This document shows positions 6,843 through 13,048 of a stretch of DNA of 19,941 nt, in pieces. A model generated the notes under the pieces. It had not been told where the DNA came from and searched no databases. It was given only the letters and a program-made list of their open reading frames with translations. The stretch lies in NCBI GenBank assembly GCA_948438565.1, contig CAOJLW010000009.1:1-19941 (forward strand), given 5' to 3'. Every line of letters begins with the position of its first letter. The first letter of the stretch is position 1. The position numbers and the translations under genes were made by a program. This stretch comes from an uncultured Lachnospiraceae bacterium. Lineage in GTDB: Bacteria; Bacillota; Clostridia; Lachnospirales; Lachnospiraceae.

Positions 6843-8522
6843 ATGAAAAAAGAATGGTGGCATGGAAAAACGGCATATCAGATTTATCCCAAAAGTTTTT
6901 ATGATACGAACCAGGACGGCATAGGGGATATTCCCGGCATTATAGAAAAACTGGATTATTTAAAGGAGCTTGGGGTTGGTATTGTATGGCTTTCTCCGGT
7001 ATATCTGACTCCTTGCGCGGATCAGGGATATGATATTGCGGATTATTATCAGATCGATCCGATGTTTGGGACAATGGAGGATATGGATTGTCTATTGGAA
7101 GAAGCAAGAAAGCGAAAGATTGCCATTGTCATGGATTTGGTGGTCAACCATTGTTCCGACGAGCATCCATGGTTTCAGCGTGCGTGTGAGGATCCGGAAG
7201 GCGAATATGGAAATTTTTTTTATTTTGAAAAAAAGAAGGACGGCAGACTGCCGTCTAATTGGCGGTCATATTTTGGCGGATCCGTATGGGAGCCGGTAGA
7301 GGGCAGCGACTGGTATTATCTTCATGTGTTTCATAAAAAGCAGCCGGATTTGAATTGGGAAAATCCCAAGCTTCGGGAGAAGATATATGAAATGATTCAA
7401 TGGTGGCTGGACAAGGGTTTGGCTGGCTTTCGGCTGGACGCGATTATCAATATCAAAAAACCGCTGCCGTTTCGTGATTATCCGTCCGATCGTCCAGACG
7501 GCCTATGCGATATGGGCGCGGTACTGGCGGACGCATCGGGCATCGGGACGTTTTTGCGTGAAATGCGGGATCGCGTCTTTCGTCCCTATCAGGCGTTTAG
7601 CGTCGGTGAAGTGTTTAATGCCAAAGAAGGAGAGCTGGCGGATTTTGCAGGGGAGGACGGGTACTTTTCCGCAATTTTTGATTTTCGGCAGACGATAGAG
7701 GGGAAATCCACAGATGGCTGGTACGCGTCGCGGATACCGACGCCGGAGGATTATAAACGATGCTGTTTTCAAAGTCAGCGGGAAATGGAAGGCATAGGGT
7801 TTTATGCCAATATTATCGAAAATCATGACGAACCCAGGGGCGTTAGTTACTATTTACCCCAAGAGGCCAGGACGGATCGGGGGAAAAAGTTATTGGCCGC
7901 TTTATATTTTATGCTAAAGGGAATACCGTTTATCTATCAGGGCCAGGAAATTGGGATGGAAAATATGGAATATCATTCCATAGATGAGGTAGATGACATT
8001 AGCAGCAAAGAAGAATACCTGGTATGCCGAAAAGCGGGTCTTTCCGAAGCGAAGGCGATGGAGGTGATCAATCAATATTCCAGAGATCATGCTAGGACGC
8101 CGTTTCAGTGGAGTGGGGAAGAAGCTGCCGGTTTTACGAAAGGGAAACCATGGCTGCGTGTCAATCCCAATTATAAAACGATCAATTTAATGGCGCAAAA
8201 GGACGATCCGGATAGCGTATTTTCTTTTTATAAAAAGCTGATTGCGTTGCGTCAAGATCCGCAGTATCAGGAGACGATCGTCTATGGCAGAGTGGAGCCG
8301 ATATGGGAAGAGATGCAAGGGATTATGGCATACTTCCGGCAGGGTAATGGGCAGCGTATTCTGGTTGCCGGAAATTTTGGTTTGTATGCGCGCAGGATCG
8401 AATTGGCTGGGGATTTGGGCAGGGATAGTAAAGTCCTGTTAAGCAATGCCGAAGAAGTGAAAATGGACGAGACTGGATTGACGCTGCAAGGTTTGCAGGC
8501 AGTCATTCTGGAGTGTATCTGA
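6843..8522 (+). CDS. GH13 alpha-glucosidase (oligo-1,6-glucosidase-like)
   Basis: A 559-residue cytoplasmic enzyme that releases glucose from the non-reducing end of short alpha-glucans. The GH13 regions are DLVVNH (98-103), GFRLDAI with nucleophile D199, SVGEVF with acid/base E256, and ENHDEPR with transition-state D329. QGYDIADY (61-68) is typical of the GH13_31 alpha-glucosidase group. There is no signal peptide. The ATG at 6843 is chosen because AGGAGG lies at 6831-6836; the in-frame TTG at 6810 reads through this site. In this family a Val after the nucleophile goes with alpha-1,6 preference, and Ala or Thr is more often seen in alpha-1,4 enzymes. Here it is Ala (DAI), so isomaltase specificity should not be assumed. 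It has no close partner gene; the upstream leader is interrupted by the intron remnant. Confidence 0.92.
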   Translation: MKKEWWHGKTAYQIYPKSFYDTNQDGIGDIPGIIEKLDYLKELGVGIVWLSPVYLTPCADQGYDIADYYQIDPMFGTMEDMDCLLEEARKRKIAIVMDLVVNHCSDEHPWFQRACEDPEGEYGNFFYFEKKKDGRLPSNWRSYFGGSVWEPVEGSDWYYLHVFHKKQPDLNWENPKLREKIYEMIQWWLDKGLAGFRLDAIINIKKPLPFRDYPSDRPDGLCDMGAVLADASGIGTFLREMRDRVFRPYQAFSVGEVFNAKEGELADFAGEDGYFSAIFDFRQTIEGKSTDGWYASRIPTPEDYKRCCFQSQREMEGIGFYANIIENHDEPRGVSYYLPQEARTDRGKKLLAALYFMLKGIPFIYQGQEIGMENMEYHSIDEVDDISSKEEYLVCRKAGLSEAKAMEVINQYSRDHARTPFQWSGEEAAGFTKGKPWLRVNPNYKTINLMAQKDDPDSVFSFYKKLIALRQDPQYQETIVYGRVEPIWEEMQGIMAYFRQGNGQRILVAGNFGLYARRIELAGDLGRDSKVLLSNAEEVKMDETGLTLQGLQAVILECI

Positions 8523-8529
8523 ACATTGA

Positions 8530-8579
8530 TTTCTGCCAGATGTACGTCCCACTAAGCGGGTTTGCACATCTGGCGGAAA
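8530..8579. repeat. Long imperfect palindrome downstream of the alpha-glucosidase
   Basis: A 14-bp stem with one T-G pair joins 8530-8543 and 8566-8579 (core GCCAGATGT / ACATCTGGC). A smaller CCC/GGG pairing lies in the loop. It starts eight bases after the stop codon, so it may end the alpha-glucosidase transcript, although the T tract after it is poor (GTAATTTTC). A dispersed palindromic repeat is the alternative. Confidence 0.45.
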
Positions 8580-8640
8580 GTAATTTTCAAAAATGCGAAA
8601 CGTTGCGCATATCTTGTAAAAGGACTCGTGATTTTGTCAT

Positions 8641-8674
8641 AAAAATAAAAAAGCGCTGATTTCTCAGCGCTTTT
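8641..8674 (-). terminator. Terminator of tRNA-Ala
   Basis: On the - strand AGCGCTGA (8671-8664) pairs with TCAGCGCT (8659-8652) around a GAAA loop, extended by A-T pairs and followed by TTTTATTTTT (8650-8641). It lies five bases beyond the tRNA 3' end. Confidence 0.85.
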
Positions 8675-8679
8675 GCCAA

Positions 8680-8752
8680 TGGAGCATACGGGATTCGAAC
8701 CCGTGGCCTCAACAATGCGAATGTTGCGCGCTCCCAACTGCGCCAATGCCCC
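8680..8752 (-). tRNA. tRNA-Ala (anticodon CGC)
   Basis: A complete 73-nt cloverleaf on the - strand. The acceptor stem GGGGCAT/ATGCTCC contains the G3:U70 pair that identifies alanine tRNAs, and the discriminator is A. The D-arm is GCGC-AGTTGGGA-GCGC, the anticodon stem CAACA/TGTTG encloses TTCGCAT (anticodon CGC, codon GCG), and the T-arm is ACGGG-TTCGAAT-CCCGT. CCA is not encoded (TTG follows). A promoter lies directly upstream and a terminator directly downstream, so it is a single-gene unit. The CGC isoacceptor is an accessory one, since a UGC tRNA can usually read GCG. Confidence 0.96.
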
Positions 8753-8760
8753 ATAGGACT

Positions 8761-8788
8761 AGTATAACACAATTTATAAAAAAATCAA
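8761..8788 (-). promoter_or_regulatory. Promoter of tRNA-Ala
   Basis: On the - strand: TTGATT (8788-8783), 16-base spacer, TATACT (8766-8761). The -10 box ends nine bases before the mature tRNA, so the transcript carries almost no leader. Confidence 0.55.
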
Positions 8789-8890
8789 TTCCTATTTTGA
8801 TTTTTTGTCGCGGAATCATATGGATGTGAGCATACTGACGAAAATACAGGAGTGTCGCAGCGGAAAGATTGGAAAATAGCGCCTGTACCA

Positions 8891-8919
8891 TTGACGAAAA
8901 ACAATCTTTTTTTTATAAT
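8891..8919 (+). promoter_or_regulatory. Promoter of the galactokinase gene
   Basis: TTGACG (8891-8896), 17-base spacer, TATAAT (8914-8919), with a T8 run just before the -10. It is about 45 bases before the ATG at 8965. I see no clear operator around it. Confidence 0.75.
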
Positions 8920-8964
8920 TATAGATAAAGATTTGATCAGTTTCAATGTGAAAGGAGAATAGAT

Positions 8965-10206
8965 ATGTCTAATATGCCAAAAAAAGAGGTATTAGAACAA
9001 GTATATGGTGAAAGTGAGAAAAGTGGGAAAAGGTTTTTGCATTTGTCGGAACGTTTTGCCGAGAATTTTGGAGATGCGGAAGTGGAATTTTTTACATCGC
9101 CGGGCAGGACGGAGATGATTGGGAATCATACAGATCATAATGGAGGCAAGATTGTGGCGGCGAGTATCAGTTTAGATACCATTGGAGCCGCGGCGCCAAA
9201 TGGGACGGGGATTATTCATATCCGCAGTGAAGGCTATGATATGATTGACGTGGAAATTGCTGCGGTTTCTGCCGTAGAGAAAAAAGCAGGGACCAAGGCG
9301 TTGATTGCGGGTATGGTAGAAGCGATTGATAAGTTTGGGTTTGCAATCGAAGGTTTTGACGCTTATGTGACGACAGAGGTAATTGCCGCGGCAGGCGTTA
9401 GCTCATCGGCATCGTTTGAAATGTTGTTTTGCGCTATGGTCAATGCGCTGTTTAACGACAACAAAATGCAGCTTGGGGATTGTGCCAAAATCGGTCAGTA
9501 TGCGGAGAACAATTTCTGGATGAAATCCTCCGGTCTGATGGATCAGATGGCGTGCGCAGCAGGCGGCGCAATCCTGTTGGATTTTGCAGATGATATCAAA
9601 TGCGAGAAAATCAACGTATCCTTTGATGCATTGGGTTATGATATGGTAATTGTCAATACTGGAAAAGGACATGGAGATTTAAGCGAGGAGTACTCCGCAG
9701 TGCCGGGAGAAATGTTCCAGGTGGCCGCTGCGCTTGGCGTCAAAAGGCTTTGTGAAAGCAATTTGGAAGAATTTGTGGCAAAGGTTCCGGAGATCAGCAA
9801 AGCTGTGGACAACGATCGTTCCATTATGCGCGCGCTGCATTTCTTTGAAGAGAACCGCAGAGTGGAAGAAGCTGCTCAGGCGCTTGCAAACGGCGACGGT
9901 TCGACTGTCCTGCGTCTGTTAACAGAATCCGGAAATTCCTCCTGGAAGTGGCTGCAAAATTGTATGTCCAAATCCAATGAAAAGGATCAAAAAGTTGCCC
10001 TGACCCTTGCCTTAACAGAACTCTATCTGGAACAGATAAAAGACGGCTGTTGCAGAGTGCATGGCGGCGGTTTTGCAGGCGTGATCCTGGCTGTGATTCC
10101 AAAAGCCAAAACAGATGATTATGTCCAATACATATCCGCATTTGTCGGAGAAGAAAACGTATATCCGATGCAGATCCGCCAGACAGGCGCGGTACGCTTG
10201 GTTTAA
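8965..10206 (+). CDS. galK: Galactokinase (GHMP kinase family)
   Basis: A 413-residue cytoplasmic kinase expected to make galactose 1-phosphate from galactose and ATP (Leloir pathway). The galactokinase signature is PGRTEMIGNHTDHNGG (46-61), the GHMP phosphate loop is AAGVSSSASFE (142-152), and SGLMDQ carries the catalytic base D193. The C-terminal GHMP motif is VHGGGFAG (near 369-376). It departs from the textbook pattern: the E of GEHTDYN, which helps bind the sugar, is N54, and the usual Y is H. This GNHTDH form is, to my knowledge, widespread in clostridial galactokinases. AAGGAG (8952-8957) supports the start. No galT or galE adjoins it, and its stop overlaps the convergent kinase gene by three bases. 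Confidence 0.88.
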   Translation: MSNMPKKEVLEQVYGESEKSGKRFLHLSERFAENFGDAEVEFFTSPGRTEMIGNHTDHNGGKIVAASISLDTIGAAAPNGTGIIHIRSEGYDMIDVEIAAVSAVEKKAGTKALIAGMVEAIDKFGFAIEGFDAYVTTEVIAAAGVSSSASFEMLFCAMVNALFNDNKMQLGDCAKIGQYAENNFWMKSSGLMDQMACAAGGAILLDFADDIKCEKINVSFDALGYDMVIVNTGKGHGDLSEEYSAVPGEMFQVAAALGVKRLCESNLEEFVAKVPEISKAVDNDRSIMRALHFFEENRRVEEAAQALANGDGSTVLRLLTESGNSSWKWLQNCMSKSNEKDQKVALTLALTELYLEQIKDGCCRVHGGGFAGVILAVIPKAKTDDYVQYISAFVGEENVYPMQIRQTGAVRLV

Positions 10207-11498
10207 GAATGAGCCGCCGGGTGGCCGAGCAGGATGAAAAATCTTGCTCCGCCTCCCGGCGTATCTGTTACGATAATCTTTCCGTCATGGGCCGTGACAA
10301 TTTCATGGGCGATGCAAAGTCCGAGTCCAAAATGTTCTTTGGAGGATCGGGATGATTCCGCCCGGTAGAAACGTTCAAAAATAAACGGCTTGTCCTGATC
10401 GGAAATACCAATCCCATTGTCCTCCACAGTAATCCAAAAGATAGATTTATCGTAGGATACCGCTAATTTCACGTATCCGCCGGCTTTGCCATAGCTGAGC
10501 GCATTGGAAATCAGAATGCCAAGCGTCTGTTCTATTCGTTTGGCATCACAGTTGCAGCTGGGGATGGGTTCTTCAGGAAGTTCAATTTTGGGCGTGATTT
10601 GGTGTTCTTTGGCCAGGGGTTCAAACGTTTCAAATACGTCCAAAAGCAGCGTGTCCAGCTCTACAGGCTGTAAATCCAAGGCAAAGCGTTCGGTATCCGC
10701 TCGGTTTAATAACAGCAGATCATTGACCAGTGTGGATAGCCGCAGGGATTCTTCTTCAATAATGTGGAAAAAATGTTCCTTTTGCACGTCGTTGGCAGAT
10801 TTGGCCGCGGAAATGGCTGAACAGATCACGGCAATCGGTGTACGAAGTTCATGGGAGGCGGCGGCGACAAAAGCGGTTTGTTTTTTTCTGGATTCAATGA
10901 TCGGTTTGAGCAGCCTGCCGGTATAATAATACGAAAACAGGAGCAGGATGGCGATACCGGCAATGTTTAAAATCAGAAAACGAATTCGCTGTGTCTGAAT
11001 CTGTGTGGTAAGCGTCCGTTTGGAAGAGAGGATAATGCCTGAAATGATGCCATCATTTTTGCGGATTTTAATTATGGATGCATAATAGGGGTCTCCAAAC
11101 GAAGAGTCCCAGGAAAATTCTTGGTGTACGGCAGAATAATGGGAGCCGTTTTCCAGTGTGGGAAAATGTTTTTGAGCATATGCCTTGGCTTCGTTGGTTA
11201 AGGTAATTGCTTCCTGGGAGAGGACAATCCGGTTATAGGCAATGGGGGTATCGTTATCGTATAATGCCAGAATAAAATGCTGGTTGGCGGAAGTCTTGGA
11301 GAGCCATTCCCAGGTCAGGTTATCCTGTTGTTCCAGACCAAAAAGCAGGGTATTGACGCTGGAAGAAAAGATAAGGGCATGGTTGTGCGTCAATTCATTT
11401 TCGGACATATATAAGTAGCCAACGGACATGGCGATTAAAATTGCGCCTGCAATTCCGGTAAAGAACAGGGTCAGGCGTCGATGCAATTTTTTATACAT
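10203..11498 (-). CDS. Two-component sensor histidine kinase
   Basis: A 431-residue membrane kinase that should phosphorylate the response regulator encoded just upstream. Transmembrane helix 1 is at about 9-31 and helix 2 at about 173-192, enclosing an extracytoplasmic sensor of about 140 residues. The HisKA H-box ASHELRTP holds the phosphoacceptor H216. The ATPase domain has the N-box LGILISNALSYG, the G1 box VEDNGIGIS, the F box FIFERFYRAESSRS and the G2 box GLGLCIAHEIV, all intact. The ATG at 11498 is chosen (GGAGG nine to ten bases before). It overlaps the regulator stop by eight bases (ATGTATAA), indicating translational coupling. Longer in-frame starts lie inside the regulator gene. 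Signal unknown; the sensor matches no family I recognise. Confidence 0.92.
   Translation of the reverse strand: MYKKLHRRLTLFFTGIAGAILIAMSVGYLYMSENELTHNHALIFSSSVNTLLFGLEQQDNLTWEWLSKTSANQHFILALYDNDTPIAYNRIVLSQEAITLTNEAKAYAQKHFPTLENGSHYSAVHQEFSWDSSFGDPYYASIIKIRKNDGIISGIILSSKRTLTTQIQTQRIRFLILNIAGIAILLLFSYYYTGRLLKPIIESRKKQTAFVAAASHELRTPIAVICSAISAAKSANDVQKEHFFHIIEEESLRLSTLVNDLLLLNRADTERFALDLQPVELDTLLLDVFETFEPLAKEHQITPKIELPEEPIPSCNCDAKRIEQTLGILISNALSYGKAGGYVKLAVSYDKSIFWITVEDNGIGISDQDKPFIFERFYRAESSRSSKEHFGLGLCIAHEIVTAHDGKIIVTDTPGGGARFFILLGHPAAHS
10215..10261. promoter_or_regulatory. GC-rich hairpin inside the kinase 3' end, possible galK terminator
   Basis: Arms 10215-10231 and 10245-10261 (17 bases each, two mismatches, core GCCGGG/CCCGGC and GAGCA/TGCTC) form a stable stem with a 13-nt loop. 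It lies nine bases after the galK stop and inside the last kinase codons. There is no T tract. It may slow or stop convergent transcription. Confidence 0.35.
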
Positions 11499-12174
11499 GA
11501 GAGGTATCCTCCAGATGATATCCGATGCCGCGGACGGTTTTAATGGCAACATTGCGGCTGACAGATTTTAAACGGCGGCGGATAAAATGCATATAATTGT
11601 CCAGGTTGCCGTCCTCCACCTCGCTGTCAAATCCCCAGACTTTGGAAAGCAACGTGGCGCGTGGAAGCGTCTGGGAAGGGTTTTGCAGAAAAATCTTAAG
11701 CAGGGAGCCTTCTTTCTTGGAAAGCGTGCACTGTCCGATCGGACCGCTGAGCTGGTTGGACTCCGGATCATAGCAGATGTCTCCAAAAGAAAAACTCTCT
11801 TGCGCCTGCCATTGTCTTGGTCTGCGGCTGATACTGCGAATGCGGGCAAGCAATTCTTCAAAGTCAAACGGTTTTACCAAATAGTCGTCAGCGCCGGAAT
11901 CTAAACCCGTTACTTTGTCCTGAAGCTCTCCGAGCGCGGTCAGGAGGATGACGGGCGTCTGAATGCCCATAGAACGTATTTTTTTTAAAACCGTAACGCC
12001 GTCGAGTAATGGGAGCATCCAATCCAGTAAAATTAGATCATGAATCTTTTCTTGTATAAAAAAAAGGGCGTCTTCGCCGTTCTCACAGGCATCAACCGTA
12101 AAATGATTTTGTTTTAATTGGAATGCAAGCGTTTCCAGAAGGTTTTTGTCGTCTTCTACTAGTAAAATTCGCAT
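11491..12174 (-). CDS. OmpR/PhoB-family response regulator
   Basis: A 227-residue cytoplasmic transcription factor. The receiver domain (1-115) has the acidic pocket VEDD (6-9), phosphoacceptor D51 in LILLDWMLP, the signalling T79 in VILLTA and K101 in YLVKPF. The winged-helix DNA-binding domain (about 128-222) shows the family pattern LSKKEGSLLKIFLQNPSQ, the recognition-helix region VEDGNLDNYMHFIRRRLK and the wing IKTVRGIGYHL. GGAGG lies seven bases before the ATG. It is the first gene of a two-gene operon with the kinase and has its own promoter at 12272-12300. Targets are unknown; no flanking gene is an obvious resistance determinant. Confidence 0.94.
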   Translation of the reverse strand: MRILLVEDDKNLLETLAFQLKQNHFTVDACENGEDALFFIQEKIHDLILLDWMLPLLDGVTVLKKIRSMGIQTPVILLTALGELQDKVTGLDSGADDYLVKPFDFEELLARIRSISRRPRQWQAQESFSFGDICYDPESNQLSGPIGQCTLSKKEGSLLKIFLQNPSQTLPRATLLSKVWGFDSEVEDGNLDNYMHFIRRRLKSVSRNVAIKTVRGIGYHLEDTSHV

Positions 12175-12271
12175 GATTTCCTCCTTCGTTTTGCATATGT
12201 GGGAAAAATGATAACATAGAAAGCTTTAAATAGTCTCTAAAATTTAATGTGTATTTTGCCCGCATTTTTTT

Positions 12272-12300
12272 ATTATATGGTAAAAAGACGTTATCTTCAA
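12272..12300 (-). promoter_or_regulatory. Promoter of the two-component operon
   Basis: On the - strand: TTGAAG (12300-12295), 17-base spacer, TATAAT (12277-12272). It predicts a leader of about 90 nt before the regulator ATG at 12174. Confidence 0.6.
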
Positions 12301-12554
12301 CTAAGATATAGCAATGGTGAGGGGGATTGGGGATCCGACCGTCTGTCTGGGGCAGGGTATGTGCGGTTTGCTGGATTCGGAGCTAAGGGGTTCTAAAGCA
12401 TCCGGTATGGGGGTGGAGCGTTGTGATTAGTGTTTTGTATCTTTGATTTTGATACTTTGTTTTTTCCATGCGTATTACAGTTTATTGGGTTTGATAGATT
12501 AGTCTGGGGAGGGTGGGACGCTGTTTCGTTTTCTGTGAATTTTTAGTGGGACTT
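12301..12554 (+). other. G-rich intergenic stretch with a doubtful 38-codon ORF
   Basis: About 250 bases with no convincing gene. 12314-12430 can be read as ATG to TAG (38 codons, opening MVRGIGDPTVCLGQGMCGLL), but no ribosome binding site precedes it. The + strand carries G runs at 12321-12325, 12329-12332, 12349-12352 and 12355-12357, unlike the AT-rich flanks. GTATC/GATAC at about 12447-12465, followed by a T run, could be a weak terminator. No family recognised. Confidence 0.3.
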
Positions 12555-12591
12555 AAAAAAGCAGCCGACGTTTTTTGTCCGCTGTTTTTTT
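12555..12591. terminator. Bidirectional terminator, probably the original end of the GH63 gene
   Basis: An A6 run and GCAGC (12555-12565) pair with GCTGTTTTTTT (12581-12591), including one G-T pair. After a C-C mismatch, GAC/GTC closes a 7-nt loop. A T tract exists on both strands, so it can act in both directions. The second intron remnant starts within about ten bases of it. Confidence 0.65.
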
Positions 12592-12593
12592 GT

Positions 12594-13048
12594 TTATGCG
12601 CAGAACTGTCTTCCCGCAGGTCTGTACAGTCAATCAAGTCTAGCCTAGAAAGAATCAAGGTGTATGCGAGAGGATGGCTTAACTGCTACGGAATAGCAAG
12701 TATGAAGAACAACATCGATAACATCAACGGATGGCTCTATCACAGAATACGTATGTGCATATGGAGACAATGGAAACTACCAAAAACGAAAAAGAGAAAT
12801 CTTATCAAAATGGGAATACCAGAATACTTTGCACATATAGTGGCAAACAGCCGAAAAGGACACGGGTTTTGTTCAAATCTTACAACAGTAAAACGAGCCA
12901 TGTCAAAAGAAAGACTGATAAACAGTGGCTTTTATGATTTAGCCACAGTCTATCAGTCCGTGCACGTCAACTATTGAAACCGCCGTGTACCGAACGGTAC
13001 GCACGGTGGTGTGAGAGGACGGCGGCTAATCCCCGCCTCCTACTCTAT
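12594..13048 (+). mobile_element. Group IIC intron remnant, 5'-truncated
   Basis: The element retains the end of the intron-encoded protein gene plus intact domains V and VI. Domain V (12979-13010) has lower stem CCGCCGTG/CACGGTGG, a two-base CG bulge, upper stem TACC/GGTA and loop GAAC. Compared with the first remnant, both members of several pairs have changed together, which supports the fold. Domain VI (13013-13048) pairs GGCGG/CCGCC and AGGA/TCCT, has a bulged A at 13042, then GAG/CTC, and ends six bases later. The 5' part (domains I to most of IV) is missing; the left boundary, next to the terminator T tract, is uncertain by about 10-20 bases. 5' truncation is expected from incomplete reverse transcription during insertion. 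Confidence 0.78.
12600..12977 (+). pseudogene. Group II intron reverse transcriptase/maturase, C-terminal part
   Basis: About 125 codons at the C-terminus of an intron-encoded protein in one open frame that ends at TGA 12975-12977, two bases before domain V. Recognisable maturase features are ELSSRRSVQSIKSSLERI, then ARGWLNCYGIASM (the 'xGWxNYY' motif), NINGWLYHRIRMCIWRQWK, PKTKKRNLIKMGIP, and VANSRKGHGF (the usual 'ANSRKGYW' with W lost). ERLINSGFYDLATVYQSVHVN is the normal end. The frame stays open upstream to 12513, but those residues come from the terminator region and are not part of the protein. The reverse transcriptase palm and fingers are absent, so it cannot be active. Confidence 0.82.

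Noticed and set aside
8552..8891. Several short - strand ORFs around the tRNA
   Set aside because: They translate the tRNA gene, its terminator and its promoter; none has a ribosome binding site or a recognisable product.
10504..10926. 140-codon ORF on the + strand opposite the histidine kinase
   Set aside because: It is antisense to the HisKA/ATPase coding region, has no ribosome binding site or family motif, and the kinase on the other strand is complete.
12513..12977. Reading the whole 154-codon ORF as one protein
   Set aside because: The first 29 codons translate the terminator region; only from about 12600 does the sequence match an intron-encoded maturase, and that part lacks its N-terminal three quarters.
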